Source of the DNA: Prionace glauca
Taxonomy: Eukaryota > Chordata > Chondrichthyes > Carcharhiniformes > Carcharhinidae
DNA length: 64,000 nucleotides
Direction: 5' to 3'
NCBI GenBank assembly: GCA_037974335.1
Contig: CM075760.1
Coordinates: 35,659,609 to 35,723,608 of the forward strand
The translations under genes were made by a program, and so were the position numbers. Below, piece after piece: positions 10,540 through 20,330 of the stretch (position 1 is its first letter; each line of letters starts with the position of its first letter). A model generated the notes under the pieces. The model was not told the origin of the DNA, ran no database searches, and saw only the letters and a program-made list of their open reading frames with translations.

Positions 10540-11150
10540 GACTGTTCCCTTGTCAGCCCCACAGTGGGCGCCATTGTTTTTGAACTTTGCTGCTTTTCTG
10601 GGTGAACTCCAGCTCTCCATTCCTCCGGCAGCGTCACCGCTCAAACTGAGTCTTTCTCCAACCTGCGCTGTTAATCTCACACTTACTGTTTCTGAGTGAA
10701 AACCACCTCCACTTCATTGGCGTTGGAAGAGTTTACTGCTGCATTCAATTGAACTTTTTCTTGTAATTGAGCCCGAGATTTGGACCCAGATCAGAGAGAT
10801 ATTTGTGTCAGTAGAAACAATAAAATTTACCCCATTAACAGCCAGATTTTAACCCGCATCAGCATTTTGTACCATTAGCGCTTTGCAGCCGATTGCTCTC
10901 TTCTTTTTTGTTCTTCACATGTGACATTTCCAAGTCAGATGCTAAAGAGGAAATGTCCCTGGTACTGATTCTGACAGAACTGAAAGTAACGCAGGATTGT
11001 TGTACAGCAATAAATCTACATTCCCTGACCGGGAATCGAACCTGGACCGTGGTGGTAAGAGCGCCGAATCCTAACCAATGGACCACCAGTGAATGTGATC
11101 CAACCTGTTTATAATATTAATTTATCCACGAATCACCTGCTTTTTATTTT
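10540..11150. repeat. Duplicated tRNA-Glu block, copy 1
   Basis: The stretch from CTTTGCTGCTTTTCTGGGTG (about 10587) through the tRNA-Glu-like gene to the AT-rich sequence after it aligns colinearly with 55500-56125. Parts also align with 61515-61680 and 63760-64000. Shared landmarks are ACTCCAGCTCTCCATTCCTC, TCACCGCTCAAACTGAGTCT, CAGATTTTAACCCGCATCAG and AGGATTGTTGTACAGCAATA. The copies show ordinary scattered divergence, so this is an old local duplication and not a transposon insertion. Confidence 0.85.
11021..11092 (-). pseudogene. tRNA-Glu-like pseudogene with CUU anticodon
   Basis: The minus strand folds on the tRNA-Glu plan: 5' TCACTGG pairs with TCAGGGA apart from one mismatch, the D arm reads GGTCCATTGGTTAGGAT, and the B box is GGTTCGATTCC. 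The anticodon loop is CTCTTAC, so the triplet at positions 34-36 is CUU (a lysine anticodon) on a glutamate body. The anticodon stem (CGGCG with CACCA) has two mismatches. The related copy at 63936 keeps UUC with a perfect stem. Most likely an inactive relic of a tRNA-Glu gene. Confidence 0.75.
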
Positions 11151-12214
11151 ATTTCGGGTTTTTTATTCACCAAATGCAAGTTTATCCTTCAAATTTTCAT
11201 GTTTATATCACACACAAGTGATTGCTTCAGCCAATGAAAGCAGCGAATCCTCTTAGCTGGAACATGAAATAGACAGTGAGCTGCTTATGTGACACTTGCA
11301 GTTTCCAACCCCCAACAAACTCATCACTGCGGCCTCTGTGAAACTTACAGGGTAAGACACTGCACGCATTCATCACGGAGAGCAACTGACACAAGTCATT
11401 CCGAAACACTGTCATGTCAATTCTCTTTCTGTTTCTGTTCCTTCCTCTCATTCAGCTCCCTCTGGCTGTCCAGCTCCCAGGGTCAGTTGCCTACTTGATA
11501 TAGACACAGACAGTTGGTGAACCCGAGCTTTGCCTGGAAAGCAGGGAAAGCGAATATATGACACACGGCATTGAGAGGAGATGGAGCTTTAAAAAGACAG
11601 TACAAAGAGACACAGATATCCCATCTTCCTGATCCAGTTACTGATGTCGGGAATGTACACAGTGCGAATTATCCACTGTCACACTCTCCTTCCAGCCTTG
11701 AGCACGGAGTTAAATCTTGAAATGTTTGAAGCCTTGTTACAGTAATTCATGGTTTTGTGGAGACCACATTTGGAATAGTGTGGGCAGTTTGGATCCCCGC
11801 GTTTTAGACAGAATAAAAGCAAAATCTGAGGATGATCATCATTTCTTGCCATTCAGCTATCTAAATTTTACTATTTCATAACTTTTCTTGTTTTGCCATT
11901 AACTGCTTTCTCTTTCCCCTGTTGCCTTCTCTGTTCATTGTTATCTCTTTATTTGATGTTATTTCCTATTTTTTTTCGCCTCATTCTCTTCAGAATCCCC
12001 AGATTCCCTGTATATCGGGTTCCTTGGTAACTGTGAGCAGTTCTCAGTTTGTGTGTGTGTAACCTTGAGTTTCATTAAGTTTTAGTCTTCCATTCTGTGT
12101 ATCCGTGCAAATTTCTGGCATTCAAGCTTTGTTTTTAAGGCCGAATTATTTCATGAGGAAAGGTTAGAGAGACAAAGTTATAGCCGCTGGAATTCAGAGT
12201 AAGAGTAGGCTACT
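11151..12214. other. Intergenic, nothing recognised
   Basis: No gene, known repeat or tRNA is seen. Pyrimidine-rich stretches occur around 11430-11470 and 11880-12010. A decayed LINE-like phrase (CATTTGGAATAGTGTGGGCAG near 11767) hints at an old CR1-like remnant on the plus strand. Confidence 0.4.
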
Positions 12215-12508
12215 TGATAAGGGGGGGCGGTTTAGAACAGAGTTGAGGAGGAACTTCTTCACTCAAAGGGTGGTGAATCTCTGGAATTCTCTGCCCGTTG
12301 AAGTGGTGGAGGCTGCCTCGCTAAATATTTTTAAGAAACGGGTTGATGGGTTTTTGATAAGAGAAGGGATTAAGGGTTATGGGGAGAGGGCGGGAAGGTG
12401 GAACTGAGCCACGACAGATCAGCCATGATCTTATTGAATGGCGGGGCAGGCTCGAAGGGCCAGATGGCCTACTCCTGCTCCTATTTCTTATGTTCTTATG
12501 TTCTTATG
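12215..12508 (+). mobile_element. CR1-type LINE, short 3' end
   Basis: Plus-strand 3' terminus of the octamer-tailed LINE family. It starts after a G-run (GGGGGGGCGGTTTAGAACAG), passes the closing ORF2 block (TTCTTCACTCAAAGGGTGG..CTCTGCCCGTTGAAGTGG), and ends GGCCTACTCCTGCTCC followed by repeats of TCTTATGT (12487-12508). It is very similar to 24719-25001, which suggests recent copies of one source family. Confidence 0.88.
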
Positions 12509-13842
12509 TATAAAATACAAAGGGGTCTTGACAAGGCGGATGTGAAGAGGATAGTTCCTCTTCTGGGTGAATCTGTAACTAGGTATCACTGTTTCAAAGT
12601 AGGGATTCGCCCATTTAAAATACCACTGCACCACAGCCTCCTCTAATGTATGTCTGTATTTATAAATACTCATCTGTAGCAATGTCCTTCCTTGATGTAT
12701 CTCTGCATCATTCACTGCTCTCAGACCGCATTCATCTTTGTCTCTCAATTGGATTGTTTCTGTAACATTCCGCTCAATCTCACCCTTGCCTATGTCAATG
12801 ACTTTTATAGCTCTCTCAAAGTGTATCGGCGCATTGGGTGATATAGGAAGTGTACAGCTTAGGGGGTAAGGATATACTTGCCTGCATAGCACAGTTGAGC
12901 AAACGTTTAGACATGGAGAGTTAGCGAGCACTGAGCCGATGCTCTACAGAGGTCTCATTCAGCCACCTAGTCTTTGAAATTTCGTAGATATTAAGTAGAG
13001 GGACCAGACAATGACAGGGCTGATCCACTGAAGGATTCCTAAAACAGTTCCATGGCTAAACATCTCAGATATTGCAGCATTGAATATAGGGAGCCATTGA
13101 GCTGATGCACAGCCTGGGCCACGCTCACCTGCATAGGAACATTGCTCAGGTGTTAAACAGGAAGTATGTACAGGGAGAGGAAAACATACCTTTCAAGTTA
13201 TCACCAGTTTACACTTGTATATTGCTCAGACCTACCTTAGAGTCACATTCTTTGACCTGCTGCACTATTTTGATCGCTGCTTATTTCTCGGTTCTCAGAT
13301 TGAACTGTTTTTCGAAATACATTTCTCCCCACCTGTTCTATCTTGTGTTCACTTCCTCAACCACGTCTTCATCACTCTCTTTGTCAGCCGGAGATATCCC
13401 CTACCGCCCCGCCCCCTTTTCTATCGTCCCATTCCCGGTAAATTTCACAGCTCCGGAATCGATGAGCTGCTGTCAGGCAGCTTTGAAACATTTTTAAATC
13501 TGAAGAACCTTCATTTGGTGAAACTGATCTTCCCAGATAAGCCTGAATTGAAGAAAATAACAATTGGAAACGTAACACAAACTCTTTATCTGGTAGCTGC
13601 TCTCTCTCTCTTTCTCTCTCTCTCTTTCGCCGATTAACCTTTCAGTCTGATGGGATTCTGCTGTGTGTTGTCTCAGCCGATCCTGGATTGAATTGGGTGA
13701 CAGTTTGATCCGAGGTTAATGTGGTTTCCTCGGGGTGTGTGTCTGAGCGGCTGACAGCGCCGCTGCTCAATCTGACTGTTACTTTCTGCGATTCTCCACA
13801 CAAACCTGAACAGATTGGAGCACCCAATGATAGGTGTGAAGC
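12509..13842. other. Intergenic, with CT microsatellite at 13601-13628
   Basis: No gene is supported. Open frames at 13105-13497 and 13215-13637 have no start context, splice sites or family resemblance. A (CT)n tract with one or two interruptions lies at 13601-13628. The remainder looks like decayed repeat sequence without a recognisable family. Confidence 0.45.
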
Positions 13843-13881
13843 AGTTTTTGTACTGGGCAGAGACTGATTTCTATCACTGTG
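13843..13881 (-). promoter_or_regulatory. V(D)J recombination signal, 23-bp spacer
   Basis: On the minus strand, immediately after the V coding end, lie the perfect heptamer CACAGTG (13875-13881), a spacer of exactly 23 bases (13852-13874), and the nonamer ACAAAAACT (13843-13851), one base off the consensus ACAAAAACC. This is the expected 3' signal of a TCR or heavy-chain type V segment and is predicted to be recognised by RAG1/RAG2. Its integrity suggests that the V segment can rearrange if it lies within reach of a J or D segment; none is seen in this window. Confidence 0.93.
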
Positions 13882-14450
13882 AGACTGAGAGCGCAGTAAT
13901 AGCGGCCAGCGTCAGTCAGCTGCAGGCTCGAGATGGTTAAAATAGTTAATTTAGCCGAGGTCTGGAGTTCAGCAGAGAAACGGGTTCCAAAACCTTTCCC
14001 TCTGTCTTCTTCTGTATTCCAGGATGTTTTCCACATAATGAACTGCAAATCCTTCTGTGGCTGCTGCCTGTACCAATATAAGATGTAGCCGCTTGCTGTA
14101 GTGCTGTAGGTACATCGGATAGTCACCGTTTCACCTTCTCTCCCCTCTAAAGACTGCGGCTGAGAAACAAAATCTCCATCACTCGGATCTGTAACGTGTT
14201 CAAAAAGAAGAAAAAAAATCTAACTGTTAGATGTGCTGCTGAAATAATATTAACACTTTATATTCACCGCGACATAACTGGAGTTATGAAATAAAAACAA
14301 ATGATGGTGGAAATACACAGCAGGGTCAAGAACCACCACTGGGGAGAAGCAGAGCTAAAGGTTCAGATCGCGATAACATTTAACCAGATTGGAGTCATCC
14401 TTACTGATAAGAAACAGCCCGAACACAATGCAGACAGTGAGGAACTCCAT
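13882..14450 (-). CDS. T-cell receptor V segment (alpha/delta-like)
   Basis: Two exons. The leader exon 14450-14405 encodes MEFLTVCIVFGLFLI plus one base, with donor A|GTAAGG. A 216-bp intron follows, then acceptor TTACAG at 14194-14189 and the V exon 14188-13882. Joined in frame (phase 1), the V domain reads NPSDGDFVSQPQSLEGREG, then TIRC (first Cys), YILYWYRQQPQKDLQF (core Trp), the framework-3 block TRFSAELQTSAKLTILTIS, and LTDAGRYYCALS (second Cys). No stop or frameshift is present, and a 23-bp recombination signal follows directly. The CAL(S) ending and the WYRQQP block fit TCR alpha or delta V segments; chain assignment is an inference. It stands alone here: no other V, D, J or C segment was recognised. 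Confidence 0.92.
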
Positions 14451-14800
14451 GGCGGCTGCAGAGCCCGGGGCTGTGACTAACCTCTAAAACTCCAAGCACT
14501 GCCGGAACAGAATCTGTTTTTACAGTCACTTTCTGATCTCAAAGTTCCCGTCCAATCAACAATTTACAATCTACCCGTCATAGATTGAGATAAGATTTCA
14601 ATGAGTTTCAGTGATCAGCTGAAGCTTTTTGACCTTCACTATTACATATCTGAGACTCAGTGACTGAGTGGGTACAGTGTGTGGTGAGAGGGAAGAATCA
14701 GCTTCACTGACAAGGCCATAAGAGATAGGAGCAGAATTAAACCATTCGGCCGATTCGTGTCCATTCCACCATTCAATCATGGCCGATATGTTTAAAATCC
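14451..14800. other. Upstream region of the TCR V segment
   Basis: This is the 5' flank of the minus-strand V gene. No octamer, TATA box or decamer could be assigned with confidence. The sequence up to the SINE at 14808 shows no other gene. Confidence 0.4.
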
Positions 14801-14807
14801 CCGCAGA

Positions 14808-15318
14808 ATCAGAGAATCCCTACAGTGCACAAGGAGGCCATCCGGCCCATCTAGTCTGAACCGGCCACAATTCTGAACCGAATATTCCAAGGATGTTGAT
14901 TGGGTTGATTAGCCACGGTAAATTGCTCCTTAATGTCAAGGGGCTTAGAAGGTAAAAGTGTGGGGTTGCGGGGACAGCACAGAACCTCGGTGGGGTTGTT
15001 GTCGGTGCAGGCTCGATGGGTCAAATGTCCTCCTCCTGCACTCTAGGGATTGTATTCTGTGATTCAATCCCACTCAGGCCCATTACTGTAACGCCACATA
15101 TTTACCATGCCATCCCCCTGACACTAGGGTCAATTTGTCATGGGCAATCAATCTAACCCGCGTATGGTTGGACTGTGGGAGGAAACAGGAACATCCGGAG
15201 GAGACCCACACAGACACGGGGAGAACGTGCAGACTCCACACATTCACCCGAGGCTGAAATCGAACCGGGTCCCTGGCGCTATGGGGCAGCAGTGGTAATC
15301 ATTGTGCCATAATGCCGC
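14808..15318 (-). mobile_element. tRNA-derived SINE split by another SINE
   Basis: The outer element is a minus-strand SINE: tail near 14808 (GAATCCCTACAGTGCACAAGG), conserved middle TTTCCTCCCACAG reversed near 15170-15190, and tRNA-like head ending near 15315. Between about 14895 and 15065 lies plus-strand SINE 3' sequence (GATTGGGTTGATTAGCC..TGCACTCTAGGGATTGTATT). The outer tail resumes after it (CACTCAGGCCCATTACTG). The best reading is a SINE inserted in opposite orientation into an older SINE. Confidence 0.75.
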
Positions 15319-15369
15319 TCCTGTGGGATTTCTCGACGCCAATTTCGTACTCCGACCCCATAATCTTTG

Positions 15370-16650
15370 GTCCGTTTTCCAAGCAGAAATCCATCTATCT
15401 CTGACTTAAACATAATGATGTCCTCTATTTCTAAATATTCATGGCTGATTATCTCTGTTTCTACAGTCGTTCCTTATCACTGGTATATACTTTTGCTGAG
15501 CAGTGTGAAAGATCGCTTTGAAAGTCCTCCACTGTTCCTCAATTGTCCCACTATAAAGTTTTTGTTCCCAGTCTACCTTCACCAATTCCTCCCTCTTCCC
15601 TTTGTCGTCTCCTTGTTTGAGCAAAAAAATAGTGGTTTTGGATTTAACCTTCTCATGCTTCATCTGTATTTTAAATTCAACCGTAATGAGATCACTTCTT
15701 CCAAGAGGATCCCTAACTGCAAGATTATTTACATCTCATCTTTATTCCATCTCATTTACAGGACCAGATCTAGGATAGATTGCTCCCTTGTAGGTTCCAT
15801 TGAATACCGTTCAAGGAAGCTATTGCAGATCCAGTCTATGAACGCCTCCTCGTGGCTGCCTTGACTGACCTGGTTTGACCAATTGATATTTAGATTAAAG
15901 TCCCCCATGATAAGTGCTGTACCATTTTTACATGCATCAGTTATTTCTTCGTTTAATACTCGCCCCACTATGATGTCATTATTTGGCAGCGTATAGACTA
16001 CGCCTAGCAATGACCTTTTCTCTTCACTATTTCTAATCTCCACACAAATGGATTCAATCTTTTCTCCATAAAACCCATGTTATTTCTCACTACTGCCCTG
16101 ATATCATTCTTGAAATTCAGGTACAGCACCTCATTTACCTTTCTGTCGGTCCCTTTGAACAGCCTGAATCCCCTGGATATTTAACTCCCAGTTGTTACCA
16201 TCCTGCAACCACGCCTCTGTAATGGCCAACAAATCATACTTGTTCGCAATGATTTGCGCTGTCAACTCACTTACCTTGTTTCGAATACTACGAGCATTCA
16301 GATAAAGTGGCTTTATACTAGTTTTTATAGTTTCTTTTTGAATTCTAACACTTCCATTAATAACATCTCCTGAGTTCTCCTTCCTCTTAACCTTGTTCCT
16401 GATTATTGACGTAGTTGGATCATTCTCCCCACATTTTGTCCTTTCTCCCTCCTTCTCGGATTCCTTACATAGGTTCCCGTCCTCCTGACTGACTGCCCAG
16501 TGTTTTCAGGGATTATCCCACGCTCCTTTTTATAATCCAGCTGGAAAATTAACAACCTCATATCCTCTGCCAGCAGTCCCATATCCAAGGAGTATTGAAA
16601 GATTATCGTCAGCAAACCCACTATTTCCACTATTTCTGCCCTCAGTGACC
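15370..16650 (-). mobile_element. CR1-type LINE, endonuclease fragment
   Basis: The minus strand carries the AP-like endonuclease region of ORF2. Recognisable words are GVVYTLPNNDIIVGRVLN (matches GVVYRPPNNDLEVGRAVN of the 30-33 kb element), LIMGDFNLNINWSNQV with the catalytic GDFN-type motif, EPTREQSILDLVL, and EEQWRTFKAIFHTAQQKYIP downstream. Further 5' (toward 16360) is a decayed LNARSIRNKVSEL-like start of the domain. Several frameshifts and stops; no RT follows on the left. The element therefore lacks both ends. Confidence 0.82.
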
Positions 16651-16911
16651 ATCATATATCCGACACCAGTGAAGAAATCTTTGACTTGATTGTGATATAA
16701 AATGTTTTGGATTGAAATGTGTCAACTGAACTTGTTTGTTCTGTGACTGTAATTAATGTCAGTCTCCATGGATCCCAAATGTGCCACTGGAGGGTTTCCC
16801 TTTTTCATTAATAAGGGCCTCCTTTCAGAGTGATACCCCATAATGTTAGCAGCAGGATCAACTCTGGTACTGACAGGAACCAACCGTTCCAGAAAGAGGG
16901 GGAAGTACGAT

Positions 16912-17122
16912 CGGAGTCTGAGAACAAGAGACTGGAATCTTCCAACAGTGTATCAGAATCTGAGAACAAGAGGTTGGAAGCTTCCAATAATGGATCAGAA
17001 TCTGAGGACAATGGATTGGAATGTTACAACAATGGATCAGAATCTCAGAACAATAGAACGGAATGTTACAACAGTGAATCAGAATCTGAGAATAAAAGAT
17101 TGGAATGTCCCACTAATGGACA
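16912..17122 (+). repeat. 42-bp minisatellite, five units
   Basis: Five head-to-tail units of 42 bp, each of the form AGAATCTGAGAACAAGAG..TGGAA..AATGGATC. Because 42 is divisible by three, two frames stay open through the array; one reads as a 14-residue repeat SESENKRLE(S/A/C)xNxx. Units differ at several positions, so the array is not newly expanded. It ends right at the ATG of the candidate receptor first exon (17116). Confidence 0.9.
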
Positions 17123-17254
17123 GGGGTTTATCCCAGGCACTGTTATATCTTTCTGAATATAGTGATTGGCTGTCCTTAGCACTGCGGATCTACTTTATAC
17201 TTCACATTATTCAAGCAGGTTACTATCCCACCCTGGCTATTGTTGGTGTCCCTT
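17116..17254 (+). pseudogene. Orphan first exon of a GPR139-like receptor
   Basis: Starting at ATG 17116, 46 codons plus one base lead to a donor T|GTAAGT (17255), phase 1 like the other receptor genes here. The C-terminal residues IIQAGYYPTLAIVGVP match the exon 1 ends YYPFLAVVGVT (57.3 kb gene) and YYPVIAAIGVS (47.4 kb gene). No second exon with the expected acceptor and VN(A/L) start follows on the plus strand before 57.8 kb, and that exon already has its own partner. It is either a leftover first exon or one whose second exon was displaced by transposon insertion. The true start may be a later codon. Confidence 0.7.
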
Positions 17255-17442
17255 GTAAGTATCCCCTATCTCTTATTTATTGGGCAAACTATTTAACTTC
17301 ATGTTTATTCTTGCCGTTTACTTTGTTGAAGATGGAAGCCATTGTTTTCTGTTCCCATCACAAACTCTGTTCCCGGCCCACCTGACTTCACTGCCACCCC
17401 CAGCCCATATCGGATTTGGGATGAGCCCATACACATGATTTT

Positions 17443-17778
17443 AGGTGGCATGGTGGCAGAGTGGTTAGCAGTGTTGCCTCACAGAGCAGGGACACGTGTT
17501 CGATTCCCAGTTTGGGTCATTGTCTGTGTGCAGATTGCATGCTCTCCCCGTGTCTGCGTGAGTCTCCTCCAGTTTCGTCCCACATTCCAAGGATATGCGT
17601 GTTAGGTACACCGGCTGTGCAAATTTCTCCCTTACTTTCCCAGGATTCGTAGGTTAGAAGGATTAGCGGGATAGATAAGAGGGGTTACTGGGATACGGCC
17701 TGGGTGGAATTCTGGGTCTGCAGACTCGATGGGCTGAATGGCCTCCTTCTGCACTGTAGGATTTTATGATTTCTATCT
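17443..17778 (+). mobile_element. tRNA-derived SINE, full length
   Basis: Plus-strand SINE. The head is GGCATGGTGGCAGAGTGGTT (A-box region) and TGTTCGATTCCCAG (B-box region), the middle is GTCTCCTCCAGTTTCGTCCC, and the tail is CAGACTCGATGGGCTGAATG..CTGCACTGTAGGATTTTATG. Compared with its relatives it has moderate point divergence. It lies 190 bp after the orphan receptor exon and does not disrupt it. Confidence 0.9.
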
Positions 17779-18384
17779 GTAAGCCTTTTGATTTGAAGGG
17801 ATTTCTGTCCCCATATTCTCTCCATCTCCAATCCAGTTCACAGCCATCTCCACCACAGTAGACATTTCCATCTCTGCATCAGACCAGCTACTGAATAAAT
17901 CCTTGCCTGTATCATAGGTAAATCCCGACTAGATTATTCCACCGTTCACATAGCTCTTGTTACAATGCTGCAAAAACATCACATCATCTGAAATCCTGTT
18001 TCCCATCCCCTAACTCTCACGGTGCTGCATTCACCCATTATCACTGTCCCACATCTGTCCCCGTTTTGGCAGAAGCTCCATTTTAATATTCTCATTATTA
18101 AGTTTGGATCCTTCCATGGTCTCACTCCACCAATTAATCTAATTTCCCTGCCCATTTCCCATATCCCTGTAAAAGGATCCCATTCAGTTACTTATCCAAT
18201 TCCCTCTTTAAAGTCAATATGTTTCACTCTCTATCTCTCCCTGCCGATGGAGCCGGATTTATAATACTTAAAACCACAAAACAGTGCGGGGCATGCAGTT
18301 ATTTATTGCCTAAAATAGAATCTCTTGGACAGAAGTTTGAGAACAGGAAACAAGACGCAGGAATAAATGGGCCAAAGAATCATA
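17779..18384. other. Intergenic, nothing recognised
   Basis: No gene supported. The stretch around 17830-18260 is pyrimidine-rich with LINE-like composition, but no recognisable protein words were found on either strand. Confidence 0.4.
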
Positions 18385-18702
18385 GAATCTACAGCATGGT
18401 GACAGGCCCTTGGCCCAAACTGCTCCACGTCGACCAAAATGTCCATCTAAGCTAACCCCATTTGCCTGTATTTGGCCCATATCCCTTTAAACATAAGAAC
18501 ATAAGAATTAGGAGCAGGAGTCGGCCATTTGGCCCCTTGAGCCTGCTCCGCCATTCAATGAGATCATGGCTGATCTTTTCGTGGACTCAGTTCCATTTAT
18601 CCGCCCTCTCACCATAATCCTTAATTTCTTTACAGTTCAAAGATTTATCGATCCACGCCTTAAAAGCATTAAATGAGGTGGTCTCAACTGCTTTACTGAT
18701 CG
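18385..18702 (-). mobile_element. LINE 3' end interrupted by a second LINE
   Basis: 18385-18490 is a minus-strand LINE terminus (ATCTACAGCATGGTGACAGG and onward). At 18491 a second minus-strand piece of the octamer-tailed family begins (ACATAAGAACATAAGAATTA) and runs to about 18702. The first element appears to resume at 18706 (TATCTGTCCAAATGCC) inside the segmental duplication. The nested order therefore predates that duplication, since copy A shows the same resumption at bases 15-35. Confidence 0.7.
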
Positions 18703-20104
18703 AGGAATTCTACCTTTCGTATCGATATATCTGTCCAAATGCCTTTTAAATTTTGTCCGTGTCCTGCCTCAACCACTTACTCTGGCAGCTCATTGCACAT
18801 ACGTATCACCCTCTGTTTAAAAAAATGTTCCAAAAGTTCCCATTAATTATTTCCCCTTTTAGGTTAAACCTGTGCCGGTTAGTTCTCGAATCCCCAACCC
18901 GGGGAAAACTTTGAGTGCATTCACCCAATCCATGCCTCTCGTGATTTTATACTCATCTATAAGATCACCTCTCAGTCTCCTATGCTACAAAGAGAGAAGT
19001 CTAGTTTGTACAATCTCTCCATATAATTCAGTCTTTTGAGTCCTGGCAACATCCTTGTAAATCTCCTGTGTGCTGTCTCCAGTTTAATAACATTTTTCCT
19101 ACAGCAAGGCGACCAGAACTGAACACAATACTCCAGGTGCGGTCTCACCAACACCCTGTACAACTGCAGCATGACTTCCCAATTTCTATACTCAATGCCC
19201 TGTCTGATGAAGCTCAGCATGCCAAAATCCTTCTGCACTGCCTTAACTACCTTTATACAACAGTGCACCTGAACTCCAGGATTCCTCTGTGCCAAAATAT
19301 TCCCGAAGATCCTACCATTTACTATGAAAGTCGAACCTTGATTTGACTTTCCATAATGTAACGCCTCACACTTATCTGTATTGATCCCCATTTGCCATTT
19401 CTCGGTAGACTTCCCCAGATGATCAAAGTCCTGCTGCAATTTTTGATAACGTTCCGCGCTGTCGACAATAGGACCTATTTTATTGTAATTTTCTAATTTT
19501 GTAATGTGACAAGTAGTGCACCACAGGGATCGTCGAAAAGAGGGATCTTGGAGGTCAGATGTACTGTTCTCTGAAGGTGAAGTCACAGTTAGATAGGGCA
19601 ATGAAGAAGGCTTCTGGCATGCTGGCCTTCATCGGTCAGGGCATTGACTATAGAAGTTGGGAAGTTATGTTACTGTTGCACAGGACATTGGTGAGACTGC
19701 GCCTGGAGTATTCTGCTCGCCTTGCTATAGGAAGAATGTTATTAAACTGGAGACAGTGCAGAAGACATTTACAAGGGTGTTGCCAGGACTCAAAGGACTG
19801 AGTTATAGGGAAAGACTGGACAGGCTAGGACTTATTTCATTGGAGCGCAGGAGACTGAGGGGGATCTTGTAGAGGTGTATGCGATCATGACAGCCATGGA
19901 TAGGGTAAATGCGCTTAATGTTTTTCCTAGGGATCAGTGGTGGAGCCTCGACTTTTTGCAATTTATATGAATGACTTGGATGAAGGGACTGAAGGTACGG
20001 TTGCTAAATTTGCTGACAACAATAGAGAGGAATTAAATTGTGAAGTGGATTTGAGGAGGCGACAAATTGAAGTAGATAGGTTAAATGAGTGGGAAAACTG
20101 TGGA

Positions 20105-20330
20105 AATTGGAACCAAAAACAAAATGCTGGAAAATCTCAGCAGGTCTGGCTGTATCTGTAAGGAGAGAAAACAACTGATGTTTCATGGCCAGATAACCCT
20201 TTGGACGCAAAACATCAGCTCTATTCGCTTCCGATAGATGCTGCCAGACTTGTTGAGATTTTTCACCATTTTCTCTTTTGATTTCAGATTCCAGCATCCG
20301 CAGTAATTTAATTTCTGCCCTCAACAACTG
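20105..20330. repeat. Foldback repeat, copy in duplicate B
   Basis: Same hairpin-forming sequence as at 1391-1620, with arms AATGCTGGAAAATCTCAGCA and the inverted match ending near CAGATTCCAGCATCCGCAG. Minor differences between the two copies lie mostly in the arms. Confidence 0.6.

Noticed and set aside
13105-13637. Overlapping open frames of 130-140 codons
   Set aside because: Low-complexity, Ser/Phe/Leu-rich sequence with a CT microsatellite; no motif, acceptor or donor of note.
16830-17156. Acidic repeat protein frame (SESENKRLE repeats)
   Set aside because: The 42-bp array keeps frames open by arithmetic; no splice sites, domain or conserved flank supports a separate gene. Kept only as a minisatellite and a possible N-terminal extension of the orphan exon.
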